A DNA stretch of 64,000 nucleotides from NCBI RefSeq assembly GCF_009663685.2, contig NZ_RCOG02000019.1, positions 1 to 64,000 on the forward strand, written 5' to 3'. Of the stretch, positions 8,604 to 17,072 are shown one piece after another. The position numbers and the translations under genes are program-made. The stretch comes from Cupriavidus sp. U2 (lineage in GTDB: Bacteria; Pseudomonadota; Gammaproteobacteria; Burkholderiales; Burkholderiaceae). The notes beneath the pieces are model-generated. The model had not been told where the DNA came from, searched no databases, and saw only the letters and a list, made by a program, of their open reading frames with translations. Position 1 is the first letter of the stretch. Each line of letters begins with the position of its first letter.

Positions 8604-10175
8604 TCAGGCAAACAGGCCGTGCAGGAACCAGCGGTATTCGCCGCCGTCTTCCTGCCCGTCGCGCATGGGGCGGCCGGGGCGTTCGCGATAGACCCAGCAG
8701 CGCAGCCCGTCGGCGCGTTCGGCAATGAAATAGTCGCGCGTGGCCAGGCCGCCATCCCACCAGCCGGCCTCGATGCGCTCGGGGCGCGTCAGCATGACCA
8801 ACGGCCCCTGGTACACGGGACGGTGCTTTTCCACACGCAGCGGCTGCGGCGCTTCCAGCAGCCAAAGCGGCCGCTCGGGCGGCAAGGCGCCCGTGGCCAG
8901 CGCACGCGCGGGCGTCTCGCCCACCGGGCACCACTGGTTGGCGCGCTCGGGACGATGGTCGGCCAGCGGCTGTGGCTGCAGCACGTTGTCGCGGCCCAGC
9001 CGGGCGACCAGCGTATCGATCAGCCGGCCCAGTTCGGCCGGTTCGGCGCCGGGCTCCGGAAACAGCGAATCGCTCTGCGGCACGCAGGTTTCCATCGTCT
9101 CCACGCGCAGCCCCAGGCCTCCTACCGGCGCATGAAAACGCACCTTGTCGAGCTTCTCGCGCAGCAGCTTCGACAGATGCACGGGGTCGCGGCTGGGCTG
9201 CGCCAGCGCCAGCGGCACCGGCGTGCTGTCGGTGTCCTCGCCCAGCCGGTAGCGTTCGTGTTCCAGCACCAGCACGCAGCGCGTCACGCCGGCCTGCTGC
9301 GCCGCCAGCCAGCCCGACAGCGCCAGCAGCAGCCGCTGCGCCCCGGCCAGCACGCCTTCGGCCGATTCGATGCGGCCCGGCAGCTCCATGCGTTGTGCAA
9401 ACGCGGGCGGCGCTTCGAACCATGCAAAGCCCGAAGGAACCTTGCCATAGGCCTGGTCCAGCCGCGCCAGCAGTTCGGTGCCGATACGGCGCGACAAACC
9501 CGCGCGCGGCAACTGCCGCACCTGTCCAAGCGTATGGCAGCCCACGCCTTCGAGCCAGTCCGGATCGGTGTACGCCTGCAGGCAGGTCACGGGCAGGCGG
9601 TCCAGCAGGCGCATCATGCGCGGCGCCTGCACCGCGCGCCGGGCCGGCCGTACGATGCCGCGCGGCGTCTTGCGCAGCGGCTGGCGCGCCAGCCATGCCG
9701 CGCCCTGCGCCGTGGTGCCGCTGCCAATCTGCACGAACGTGCCCAGTTGCCGCACGCGGGTGCGGATCGCCCGGCACAGCGCGCGATGCCCGCCGAACAG
9801 CCGCAGGCTGGCCGTGACGTCGAGCATCACCGTGGCCGATTCGGGTTCCGGGTCGATCGTCACGGCCGGCGTGAAATGCAACAGCGTCAGCGCCACGGAT
9901 GTCACCAGACCGGTCTCGGCGGCCGGATCGCGTTCAAGCTGCACCACATCGGCCGACAACGCCTGCACGCCGCCGCGCCGCATGCCGTAGCACACGCCCA
10001 GCGCCGCGGCCGGGCCATTGGCCAGCACCACGCGCTCGTGCGCCATCACGGCCACCGGCAGTTGCTGCAGCGTACCGTTGCCATGCGCGGCGGGGGTGCC
10101 GGCGGGCTCAGGCCAGCTCGGCTGCAGCGCGTCCAGCGGCAGGCGCGGCAGATGCACCGCGATCCAGTACGTCAT
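8604..10175 (-). CDS. imuB: ImuB, Y-family polymerase-like mutasome scaffold
   Basis: ImuB resembles Y-family polymerases but is non-catalytic. It links DnaE2 and ImuA to the beta sliding clamp during damage-induced mutagenesis. The 523-residue product starts MTYWIAVHLPRLPLDAL, the conserved ImuB N-terminus. It has a polymerase-like core (LDVTASLRLFGG, SGTTAQGAAWLARQ), the sequence QSDSLF, which fits a clamp-binding motif, and the C-terminal YRWFLHGLFA ending typical of the family. The ATG at 10175 was chosen on that N-terminus, although its ribosome site is weak. It overlaps imuA by 68 bp and is followed directly by dnaE2, so the three are almost certainly co-transcribed. Confidence 0.93.
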   Translation of the reverse strand: MTYWIAVHLPRLPLDALQPSWPEPAGTPAAHGNGTLQQLPVAVMAHERVVLANGPAAALGVCYGMRRGGVQALSADVVQLERDPAAETGLVTSVALTLLHFTPAVTIDPEPESATVMLDVTASLRLFGGHRALCRAIRTRVRQLGTFVQIGSGTTAQGAAWLARQPLRKTPRGIVRPARRAVQAPRMMRLLDRLPVTCLQAYTDPDWLEGVGCHTLGQVRQLPRAGLSRRIGTELLARLDQAYGKVPSGFAWFEAPPAFAQRMELPGRIESAEGVLAGAQRLLLALSGWLAAQQAGVTRCVLVLEHERYRLGEDTDSTPVPLALAQPSRDPVHLSKLLREKLDKVRFHAPVGGLGLRVETMETCVPQSDSLFPEPGAEPAELGRLIDTLVARLGRDNVLQPQPLADHRPERANQWCPVGETPARALATGALPPERPLWLLEAPQPLRVEKHRPVYQGPLVMLTRPERIEAGWWDGGLATRDYFIAERADGLRCWVYRERPGRPMRDGQEDGGEYRWFLHGLFA

Positions 10176-10992
10176 GGGCAATCGGATCGAGACCCGCCGC
10201 GACGGCGGGTGTGGGAACGGCAGGCATGCCCGTGCGCCGGGGCACATGGGCCATGCCTTCGAGTGGCAACAGCAACGGCGTGTCGCGCACCGGGCCACGC
10301 CGCTTGTGGAAGGTGATCGACATCAGGTTGCCGGGCTGCGGCGACAGCGCCAGCCGCAGCACCGCCGGCGACGAGTCGTGCAGCACCCGCATGGGCCGCA
10401 GCACCCACACCACGGTATCGCCGCCCTGCGCCAGCACCTGCAGGCGCCGCAGCGCCTCGGGCCGCGCGCCGGCCAGCCACACCAGCACCGCGCCGAACGC
10501 CTGGCTACGCAGCATCTGCTCGGCCGCCCAGAGCATGTCCGTGCGCTGCGAGGCCATCGTGGCGGCCACCGGCGGGCGCACCCAGTAGAGCTGCCGTGCG
10601 GGCAGGCGGTCATCGTCCAATCCGCCCGCCAGTCCGCCAGCATTCGGCAGGTAAGGCGGATTGACCAGCGCGATGCGCCGCCCGCCGGCCGCCAGCGTGC
10701 GCAGCGCCGGCATCAGCAGGCGCAACTCGCCCGCTCCGTCCTGCGTCAGCAGCAGTTCCGTCACCGCACCGGCCGGCCACCCGCCGCCCGGCAACTCGGC
10801 GGTCAGCGCGTCATAGCCGGTCGGACAGACGGGCAGCCGGCCGGCACGGCCCAGCTGGCCCGCGCGCCACAGGCCGGGATACCGCTGTTCGAGTTCGCGC
10901 ACCGATTCGCGGGGCGGCTCGGCCAGCGGGGAGGATGAGGGCGCATGGTCCTCCGCCAGAAGCGAAGGCTGCCCATGCGGGGCGGGGGTCAT
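10108..10992 (-). CDS. imuA: ImuA, RecA-like mutasome accessory protein
   Basis: ImuA is a RecA/SulA-like protein that works with ImuB and DnaE2 in SOS mutagenesis. The 294-residue product has the family segments ELEQRYPGLWRAGQLG, LPGGGWPAGAVTELLL and GRRIALVNPPYLPNAG, where the RecA-like core begins. There is no complete Walker A motif, as is usual for ImuA. The start MTPAPHGQ at 10992 is preferred because a LexA box lies 53 bp upstream of it. Longer readings would run through that operator. The C-terminal tail is Ala-rich and is encoded in the stretch that overlaps imuB. It is the first gene of the operon. Confidence 0.9.
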   Translation of the reverse strand: MTPAPHGQPSLLAEDHAPSSSPLAEPPRESVRELEQRYPGLWRAGQLGRAGRLPVCPTGYDALTAELPGGGWPAGAVTELLLTQDGAGELRLLMPALRTLAAGGRRIALVNPPYLPNAGGLAGGLDDDRLPARQLYWVRPPVAATMASQRTDMLWAAEQMLRSQAFGAVLVWLAGARPEALRRLQVLAQGGDTVVWVLRPMRVLHDSSPAVLRLALSPQPGNLMSITFHKRRGPVRDTPLLLPLEGMAHVPRRTGMPAVPTPAVAAGLDPIAHDVLDRGASAAPAAGRAAAELA

Positions 10993-11044
10993 GATCGGGT
11001 TGTCGGCCCACGCGCAGTCGGCGCGGACATAGGAATTCGTCGAA

Positions 11045-11064
11045 TACTGTATGTTTATACAGTA
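11045..11064 (-). promoter_or_regulatory. LexA (SOS) box of the imuA-imuB-dnaE2 operon
   Basis: The sequence TACTGTATGTTTATACAGTA matches the proteobacterial LexA consensus taCTGT-N8-ACAGta at all eight core positions, with symmetrical flanks. It lies 53 bp upstream of the imuA start, where it would cover the promoter. LexA should repress the operon until RecA activation after DNA damage. Because the next gene is divergent, the box might also affect it. Confidence 0.95.
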
Positions 11065-11093
11065 TCGGGGCCGGCGCAAGGGGTACGCTATCC

Positions 11094-11192
11094 AAGTGTC
11101 TGAATCGGCGCTTGTGAAGTGATTTTTGCGTCCTTGCCACACTTCCGGGCGGACGATTGCAAACAAGTGTCAAGTGTCATTGTGAAGTGTCA
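11094..11192. repeat. Cluster of AAGTGTC-type repeats between imuA and the winged-helix gene
   Basis: The heptamer AAGTGTC occurs at 11094-11100, 11165-11171, 11172-11178 and 11185-11191. There is a near copy (GAAGTGA) at 11115-11121 and an inverted ACACTTC at 11139-11145. Two copies are exactly adjacent, seven bases apart, and the last lies 15 bases before the start of the winged-helix gene. This looks like an iterated protein-binding site, possibly the autoregulatory operator of that gene. No match to a named operator was recognised. Confidence 0.6.
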
Positions 11193-11206
11193 GGCAGTGC
11201 GGAAAA

Positions 11207-11539
11207 ATGCGCGGCATGAAAAGGAATACGCGCGAATGCGTGCATCTGCTGATCGAAGGTTTGCAGCGTCAGGGCCCGGTGCGCCGTGACGGGCTGGCTG
11301 ACGCCTGCGGCCTGTCCGCCGAGGAGACCACGCGCGCATTGAAAGCCGCGCGGCAGATGAGCGTGATCGACCATGTCCCCTACGGCCCCGGCACGCCGCC
11401 CGCCGCCGTCTTCTATCAGCTGACCGGACGCCAGTTGCCGCCGGCGCGCAAGAGCACGCGAATGCCGCCAGCCCCCGATGACCGCTTCCAGCCGCTGCTG
11501 GAAGCCTGGTGGAACAGCAACGAGCTGGACCGGGCCTGA
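11207..11539 (+). CDS. Small winged-helix DNA-binding protein, function unknown
   Basis: This 110-residue protein reads like one winged-helix domain. Helix one is RECVHLLIEGLQRQG and the turn-recognition part is RRDGLADACGLSAEETTRALKAARQM. A wing follows (IDHVPYGPGTPPAAVFYQLT), then a short tail ending EAWWNSNELDRA. It has no membrane segment or signal peptide. The ATG at 11207 has GGA seven bases upstream; an alternative ATG at 11216 would shorten it by three residues. It is divergent from the SOS mutagenesis operon, and its upstream region holds the repeated AAGTGTC motif, which it might bind. The target is unknown. Confidence 0.75.
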   Translation: MRGMKRNTRECVHLLIEGLQRQGPVRRDGLADACGLSAEETTRALKAARQMSVIDHVPYGPGTPPAAVFYQLTGRQLPPARKSTRMPPAPDDRFQPLLEAWWNSNELDRA

Positions 11540-11591
11540 TGCAGGCACGCCGCCTGATGACCGGCGGCGGCGCCACGTTGGGGTGCGTCGG

Positions 11592-12089
11592 CTACCTGTC
11601 CCGCCGGTAGCGGGCCTGCATGATCTGGACCCACTCGCCGTTGTCGGTCTGCATGAATGACGTCAGCGTGCGGTTGTCGTCGTCCTGAAACGCCATCACA
11701 TCGCGATACTTCGCCATCTTGCCCGGCACCACGGTGCCATCCGGGCCGAACGCCGGACCATCGGCGCGCAGGGTCAACGTCTTGCCGTCGGCTTCCAGGT
11801 CGCCCTCGTAGATCCACATGTGGGTCATCATCGAACCGATGAAGGTACCCACGAAGTGCTGGCGGGCGGGGTCGTAGCCCAGCGTCATGACCGTCACGGC
11901 CGGCCCGCAGCCGGGGAATTCGCCTTCGGAGCGGGTCTGCACCCAGGTGTCGCCAATCTTGCTGACCTGCTCGGGAATCTTCCACTTCTCGGCCGGGCCT
12001 TCGGGCCCCATCTGGGCTTCGCCTTCGGCTGTCCAGTTGCCTACCAGCCGATGCAGCCAGCGGTGTTCGTTGGTGATGTCGACTTGCAT
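11592..12089 (-). CDS. DUF1579 family protein
   Basis: This 165-residue soluble protein has the DUF1579 pattern. It begins EHRWLHRLVGNWTAEGEA, then PEQVSKIGDTWVQTRSEGEF, MTLGYDPARQHFVGTFIGSMMTHMW and a C-terminal YRRDR. Family members are lipocalin-like beta-barrels with no established reaction. The ATG at 12089 has GGAG eight bases upstream. Its promoter region contains a perfect 19-bp palindrome at 12132-12150, so a dimeric repressor probably controls it. It converges with the winged-helix gene and appears monocistronic. Confidence 0.85.
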   Translation of the reverse strand: MQVDITNEHRWLHRLVGNWTAEGEAQMGPEGPAEKWKIPEQVSKIGDTWVQTRSEGEFPGCGPAVTVMTLGYDPARQHFVGTFIGSMMTHMWIYEGDLEADGKTLTLRADGPAFGPDGTVVPGKMAKYRDVMAFQDDDNRTLTSFMQTDNGEWVQIMQARYRRDR

Positions 12090-12131
12090 GCTTAAGTCTC
12101 CGGTGGATGAGTTCAGATCGATATCGCCGTC

Positions 12132-12150
12132 TTGTGTACAGCGTACACAA
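12132..12150. promoter_or_regulatory. Perfect palindromic operator upstream of the DUF1579 gene
   Basis: TTGTGTACAGCGTACACAA consists of two perfect 8-base arms around AGC. It lies 43-61 bp upstream of the ATG at 12089, where promoter elements are expected. Such symmetry is typical of TetR or MarR-type repressor sites. No regulator of those families is encoded nearby. Confidence 0.7.
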
Positions 12151-12310
12151 ATCCTAGGAGATGATCGGAACGATGTCCACATCGGTGTGGCAGCATGACA
12201 AAAACTTAATCTTGAGGCGCACACATCACTTGCAGTGATGAAAGGCGCTTGAGACGGCGTTCAGCCTCAGTGTGGCCGCCCGAGACGGGTGACCGGCCGC
12301 TGCCTGTCTA

Positions 12311-12676
12311 TTACTGCGGCAGGCGAACCTTCGGCACGATGAATTGGTTGCCCGGCGCGCGCATCACGTCGCACTGGGCTTCACCCTTGCGCGCCTCGCC
12401 GGCCTGGTTCACGAATTCGATGCTGCCCACCACGCTGTAGACATCCTCCGCCACGCGGCGCGAGGTGCCTTGCACCCACCGGAACTTGTCGGGGTTCGGC
12501 AGCTTGGCCTTGACAGCCTCCATGCAGGCCACTGGCGCCTCGGGCGCTTCCGGCCTGCCGCCACGCTGACCCATTTCGATATTGACCGGTGCATCGGCGG
12601 CGGCTGCCACCATCGGCAGTCCGATGGCCACGCAGGCCAGGGCCGGCACGAGCTTGCGGCGCAGGTGTGTTGTCAC
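12311..12676 (-). CDS. Small secreted protein, function unknown
   Basis: The product is a 121-residue exported protein. The basic start (VTTHLRRKL) and hydrophobic stretch (VPALACVAIGLPMVAAAADA) form a signal peptide that would be cleaved after AAA. The mature part has only two cysteines (VACMEA and AQCDVM), which could form a disulfide. The GTG at 12676 is preferred because of a GGAG 11 bases upstream and because the signal peptide starts there; an ATG at 12736 is possible. It lies 113 bp downstream of the RND pump gene on the same strand and could be the tail of that operon, but no metal-binding motif is evident. Confidence 0.75.
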   Translation of the reverse strand: MTTHLRRKLVPALACVAIGLPMVAAAADAPVNIEMGQRGGRPEAPEAPVACMEAVKAKLPNPDKFRWVQGTSRRVAEDVYSVVGSIEFVNQAGEARKGEAQCDVMRAPGNQFIVPKVRLPQ

Positions 12677-12789
12677 AGGTGTGTACTCCAGAACGAAAAC
12701 GGCCGGCACGCGCGATGCATGCCGGCCGGTTGCCATTGTACTGCGGCGAAAATCCCTTACGTCCCTTACGTGCTTACGCGCTCACGCCA

Positions 12790-15700
12790 TTACACGGACA
12801 TGTCGCGCGGTTCGGGCTTGCGGTCGTCGAACCAGCGATACAGCGTGGGCACCATCACCAGCGTCAGTAGCGTCGACGTAATCAGCCCGCCGATCACCAC
12901 CACGGCCAGCGGCCGCTGCACCTCCGAGCCCGGGCCGTCCGAGAACAGGAACGGCACCAGGCCCAGCATGGCGATGGTGGCGGTCATCATCACCGGCCGG
13001 AATCTCTGGGTGGCGCCGCGCACCACCGCATTGCGCAGCGACATGCCCGACTCGCGCAGCGTGCGGATGTACGACACCAGCACCACCCCGTTGAGCACCG
13101 CCATGCCCCACAGCGCGATGAAGCCCACCGATGCCGGCACCGACAGGTATTCGCCGGTGACGAACAGCCCGATGATGCCGCCGATCGATGCAAACGGCAG
13201 CACCGTGATGATCAGCGTGGCAAAACGCAGCGAGTTGAACAGCAGGAACAGCAGGAAGAAGATCGCGGCGATGGTGATCGGCACGATCAGCTTCAGGTGG
13301 CCCATGGCGCGCTCCATGTTCTGGAACTGGCCGCCCCACTCGTAGTAGTAGCCCTCGGGCAGCTTGACCCTGGTCTCCGTGGCGGACTGCAGTTCGGCCA
13401 CGAAGCCGCCCAGGTCGCGGTCCTTCACGTTGATCATCACCACCACGCGGCGCTTGGCCATTTCGCGGCTGATCTGCGCCGGGCCATCGCTGACCTCGAT
13501 CTTCGCCACGCTTTGCAGCGGCACCTGCACGCCATCGGGCGCCTGCACCAGCAGCTGGCGGATGGCCTGCACGTTGCCGCGGAACTCCTCCGGCAGGCGC
13601 ACCACCGCCGCAAAGCGGCGCTCGCCCTCGAAGATGTCCGTGGCGCGCTTGCCGCCGATGGCGATCTCGATGATGTCGTGGATGTCCGACACGTTCAGCC
13701 CGTAGCGCGCAATCGCCTGGCGATCGATTTCGATCGACAGGTACTGCTGGCCAGAAATCCGCTCGATACGCACATCCTCCGCACCCTTGATGCCGCCCGC
13801 CACGCGCGCGATCTCGCCGGCCAGGGCGCGAAGGCGGTCGAGATCATCGCCAAAGATCTTCACGGCGATGTCGGAACGCACGCCGCTGACCATCTCGTCC
13901 ACGCGGTCCGAGATCGGCTGCGCCATCACGATCTGCACGCCCGGTATGGCCTTGAGCTTTTCGCGGATGGCGCTGGCGATGTCGTCCTGCGTCCAGCCGT
14001 CGGGCCACTCGTCGCGGTCCTTGAGGCTGGCGATCGGCGTCGACTCGTTCTGGCCCTGCGGATCGGCCGGGCTTTCGCCACGGCCCACGCCGGACACCAC
14101 CGACTTCACGCCCGGCACCTCCAGCACCAGCTTGTTAGCCTGCCGTTCCAGCTTGATCGACTCTTCGAGCGAGATGTTCGGCACGCGGTCCAGCGCGGGC
14201 ACGATCGACCCTTCCTTCATTTCCGGAATGAACGACGTCCCGAGCATCGGCACGATCATCACCGTGGCCACGAACAGGCCCACCGCCGACAGCACCGTCT
14301 TCCTGCTGTTGAGCAGCGCCCAGTGCAGCATGCGCAGGTAATGCCGCTTCATGAACGCGATCACGCGCGTGTCATGCTCGGCACCGCCCTTGAGCAGGTA
14401 CGACGACAGCACCGGCGACAGCGTCAGCGACAGGAACAGCGAGATGGCCAGCGCAATCGAGATCGTGATGGCCAGCGGCGCGAACATCTTGCCTTCCATG
14501 CCCTGCAGCGTCATCAGCGGCAGGAACACCAGGATGATGATGCCCACACCGACGATCACCGGCGTGGCTACTTCCTGCACCGCCTTGACCAGGATCTGGT
14601 TGCGGGTCAGCCCCGACTTGTCCGCATGGCCCAGCCGCTCGAACGCGTTCTCGACGACCACCACCGAGCCATCCACCATCAGGCCGATGGCGATGGCCAG
14701 CCCGCCCAGCGACATCAGGTTGGCCGACAGCCCGATCCGGTTCATCACCATGAACGTCAGCAACGGCGTCAGCACCAGCGTGGCCAGCACGATGACCGAC
14801 GAGCGCACGTCCCCCAGGAACAGGAACAGCACGATCACCACCAGCACCACGCCTTCGAGCAGCACCTTGGTGACCGTCCACAGCGCGGCGTCCACCAGCT
14901 CGCTGCGGTCGTAGTACGGCACGATCTGCAGGCCGCCGGGGATCATGCCCTTCTCGTTGATCTCCGCCACACGCGCCTTGACGCGGCTCACCACTTCCTT
15001 GGCGTTGCCGGCGCGCATCATCATCACGATGCCGCCCACGGCCTCGGTCTGGCCGTTCTTGACCACGGCCCCCTGGCGCACCTCGTGGCCGATCGTCACC
15101 TGCGCCACGTCGCGCAGGTAGACCGGCGTGCCGTTGATCTCCTTGAGCACGATGCTGCCGATATCGTCCACGCCCTTGGCCAGACCCACGCCGCGAATCA
15201 GGTACTGCTCCGCGTAGTGCGGCAGCACGCCGCCGCCCGAGTTGGCGTTGTTGCGCGCCAGCGCCTGGTACACCTGCTGCAGGCTGACCTCGTAGTGCCG
15301 CATGCGCTCCGGGTTGACCAGTGCCTGGTATTGCCGCACGTAGCCGCCCTGCGAGTTGATTTCGGCCACGCCCGGGATCGATCGCAGCAGCGGACGCACC
15401 ACCCAGTCCTGCGCGATGCGGCGCTCGGCCAGCTCTTCCTGCGTCAGTTCGCGGTCACCGTCGTCGGGGCGATCCAGCGTGTACTGGTAGACCTCGCCCA
15501 GCCCGGTGGACACCGGCCCCAGCACCGGCGTCACGCCTTCCGGCATGCGGCCGGACACCTCGATCAGCCGCTCCATGACGAGCTGCCGCGCGAAGTAGAC
15601 GTCGGTCTTGTCCGTGAACACGAGCGTGATCAGCGACAGGCCGGCCTTGTTCAGCGAGCGCATCTCCTCGAGTCCGGGCAGCCCCGTCATCGACATTTCG

Positions 15701-15906
15701 ATGGGCACGGTGACAAAACGCTCCACCTCCTCGGGCGAGCGGCCGGTGGCTTCGGTGGCGATCTGCACCTGGACATTGGTCACGTCCGGGAAGGCATCCA
15801 CCGACAGCTTGCCGGCCGCGCGCAGGCCAAAGAAGAACAGCACCACCGCCACCACACACACCACCAGCCGCTGTTTGATCGCGGCCTCTAAAAGCGATGT
15901 CATCAT
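12790..15906 (-). CDS. HME-RND heavy-metal efflux pump (CzcA/CusA family)
   Basis: This 1038-residue inner-membrane transporter is driven by protons and expels metal cations through a tripartite complex. It has the RND layout of 12 transmembrane helices and two large periplasmic loops. The start MMTSLLEAAIKQRLVV is the first helix, and the helix-four motif AIGLMVDGSVVVVENAFERL carries the acidic residues for proton relay. That motif differs from the DFG version I associate with Co/Zn/Cd pumps and from the AIGAMVDAA version of Cu/Ag pumps. It may belong to the HME5 group of unknown substrate, but this is not certain. It is the last pump component of the operon, six bases after the adaptor gene. 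No metal regulator is adjacent. Confidence 0.92.
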   Translation of the reverse strand: MMTSLLEAAIKQRLVVCVVAVVLFFFGLRAAGKLSVDAFPDVTNVQVQIATEATGRSPEEVERFVTVPIEMSMTGLPGLEEMRSLNKAGLSLITLVFTDKTDVYFARQLVMERLIEVSGRMPEGVTPVLGPVSTGLGEVYQYTLDRPDDGDRELTQEELAERRIAQDWVVRPLLRSIPGVAEINSQGGYVRQYQALVNPERMRHYEVSLQQVYQALARNNANSGGGVLPHYAEQYLIRGVGLAKGVDDIGSIVLKEINGTPVYLRDVAQVTIGHEVRQGAVVKNGQTEAVGGIVMMMRAGNAKEVVSRVKARVAEINEKGMIPGGLQIVPYYDRSELVDAALWTVTKVLLEGVVLVVIVLFLFLGDVRSSVIVLATLVLTPLLTFMVMNRIGLSANLMSLGGLAIAIGLMVDGSVVVVENAFERLGHADKSGLTRNQILVKAVQEVATPVIVGVGIIILVFLPLMTLQGMEGKMFAPLAITISIALAISLFLSLTLSPVLSSYLLKGGAEHDTRVIAFMKRHYLRMLHWALLNSRKTVLSAVGLFVATVMIVPMLGTSFIPEMKEGSIVPALDRVPNISLEESIKLERQANKLVLEVPGVKSVVSGVGRGESPADPQGQNESTPIASLKDRDEWPDGWTQDDIASAIREKLKAIPGVQIVMAQPISDRVDEMVSGVRSDIAVKIFGDDLDRLRALAGEIARVAGGIKGAEDVRIERISGQQYLSIEIDRQAIARYGLNVSDIHDIIEIAIGGKRATDIFEGERRFAAVVRLPEEFRGNVQAIRQLLVQAPDGVQVPLQSVAKIEVSDGPAQISREMAKRRVVVMINVKDRDLGGFVAELQSATETRVKLPEGYYYEWGGQFQNMERAMGHLKLIVPITIAAIFFLLFLLFNSLRFATLIITVLPFASIGGIIGLFVTGEYLSVPASVGFIALWGMAVLNGVVLVSYIRTLRESGMSLRNAVVRGATQRFRPVMMTATIAMLGLVPFLFSDGPGSEVQRPLAVVVIGGLITSTLLTLVMVPTLYRWFDDRKPEPRDMSV

Positions 15907-15912
15907 GGCGGC

Positions 15913-17070
15913 TTACCCCTGTTCCAGGCGCTTGCGTTCGTTGTCGAGGTGGAACGCACCCTCCACGACCACGCGATCGCCCGCCTTGATACCGCTCTGT
16001 ACCACGCGCATGCCGTCGCTTTCCGAACCCAGCTTCACCTTGGTCAGGCGATACTGGCCGGGCGCCGTTTCCACGTAGACCTGCTCGTCGTTGCCGTCGC
16101 GCACCACGGCGGAACCGGGCACCACCAGCGTATCCACAGGCTTGCCCGCGATCAGCATGCTGGCCAGCATGGCCGGCTTCAGGCGCCCTTCCTTGTTCTC
16201 CAGCTCGGTACGGACCAGCACCGTGCGCGATTGCGGATTCACGGTACGGCCCACGTAGATCAGCTTGCCCGTGATGCGGCCGTTGGTATTGGCCAGGGAC
16301 GGCACCTCGATGTCGACGGCCTGGCCTTCGGCCACCTGGGCCGCCTGCTGCTCGGGCACCTCGGCCACCACCCAGACCCGCGACAGGTCGGCCACGGTGT
16401 ACAGCGCGTCGGCCGGCTGCACCACCTGGCCCTGGGCCACGTTGCGCTCCACCACGGTGCCGCTGATGCTGGAAAACACCGGCGAATACGACTCTATGCT
16501 GCCGTTCTTCGCCAGCGTGGCGATGGCCTGCGCGGACATGCCCAGCACGCGCAGCTGGTCGCGATAGGCGCGCATCTCCGCGGCGGCAATCGCATATTCG
16601 CTCTGGCGGCGCTGCAGTTCGGCGCGGCCGATCACGTCGGCGTCGAACAGCTGCCGCGCACGCTCGGCATTGCGGGCCTGCAGGTCGTTCTGGGCCTCGG
16701 CCTTCAGGAAGGCCATCTGCGCGGCGCCAAGTTCGCTGCTGTGCAGGCGGGCCAGCACCTGGCCGGCCTTCACTTCATCGCCCAGGATGGCGTAGAGATC
16801 GGTCACACGGCCGGTGACGGTGGCGCCGATGCGCGACACACGCTGTTCGTCGAAGTCGATACGGCCCGCCACGCGCAGCATCTCGCTGAACGGGGACGAT
16901 GCCACGGGTGCCACCTTGAGGGTCTTCTGCAGGTTGTCTTCGGCCTTGACGATGCCGGGCGGCAGCTTGGGCGCCTCGGCAACGGCTTCGGGTTCCTTGG
17001 AGCAGCCGGCCAGCGACATCACCATCACGACGGCGGCGGCAATGGAAAGCAGGGAATGAGAGGGACGCAT
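15913..17070 (-). CDS. RND efflux periplasmic adaptor lipoprotein (CzcB/CusB family)
   Basis: The adaptor joins the inner-membrane pump to the outer-membrane channel. The 385-residue product starts with a lipoprotein signal peptide and a lipobox LAGC at Cys23, so it is anchored in the inner-membrane outer leaflet. It then has a barrel-sandwich domain (GRVTDLYAILGDEVKAGQVLARL), an alpha-hairpin (AQMAFLKAEAQND...), the second lipoyl half (GTVVERNVAQGQVVQPADALY) and a beta-barrel (VPEQQAAQVAEGQAVDIEVPS). There is no histidine-rich or methionine-rich metal-binding extension at either end, so the metal cannot be guessed from it. It starts two bases after the channel gene stop. Confidence 0.92.
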   Translation of the reverse strand: MRPSHSLLSIAAAVVMVMSLAGCSKEPEAVAEAPKLPPGIVKAEDNLQKTLKVAPVASSPFSEMLRVAGRIDFDEQRVSRIGATVTGRVTDLYAILGDEVKAGQVLARLHSSELGAAQMAFLKAEAQNDLQARNAERARQLFDADVIGRAELQRRQSEYAIAAAEMRAYRDQLRVLGMSAQAIATLAKNGSIESYSPVFSSISGTVVERNVAQGQVVQPADALYTVADLSRVWVVAEVPEQQAAQVAEGQAVDIEVPSLANTNGRITGKLIYVGRTVNPQSRTVLVRTELENKEGRLKPAMLASMLIAGKPVDTLVVPGSAVVRDGNDEQVYVETAPGQYRLTKVKLGSESDGMRVVQSGIKAGDRVVVEGAFHLDNERKRLEQG

Positions 17071-17072
17071 GT

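Noticed and set aside
7299-10316. Open frame of about 1000 codons on the plus strand opposite dnaE2 and imuB
   Set aside because: Its composition (His, Arg, Gln, Ala runs) is that of an antisense frame of GC-rich coding DNA. The minus strand carries clear DnaE2 and ImuB motifs.
11177-11548. Minus-strand frame of 123 codons opposite the winged-helix gene
   Set aside because: No ribosome site and no fold pattern, while the plus-strand frame gives a clean winged helix.
13297-15891. Open frame of 864 codons on the plus strand opposite the RND pump
   Set aside because: Very rich in His, Arg and Gln, with no recognisable domain; a shadow of the pump gene in third-position GC-rich DNA.
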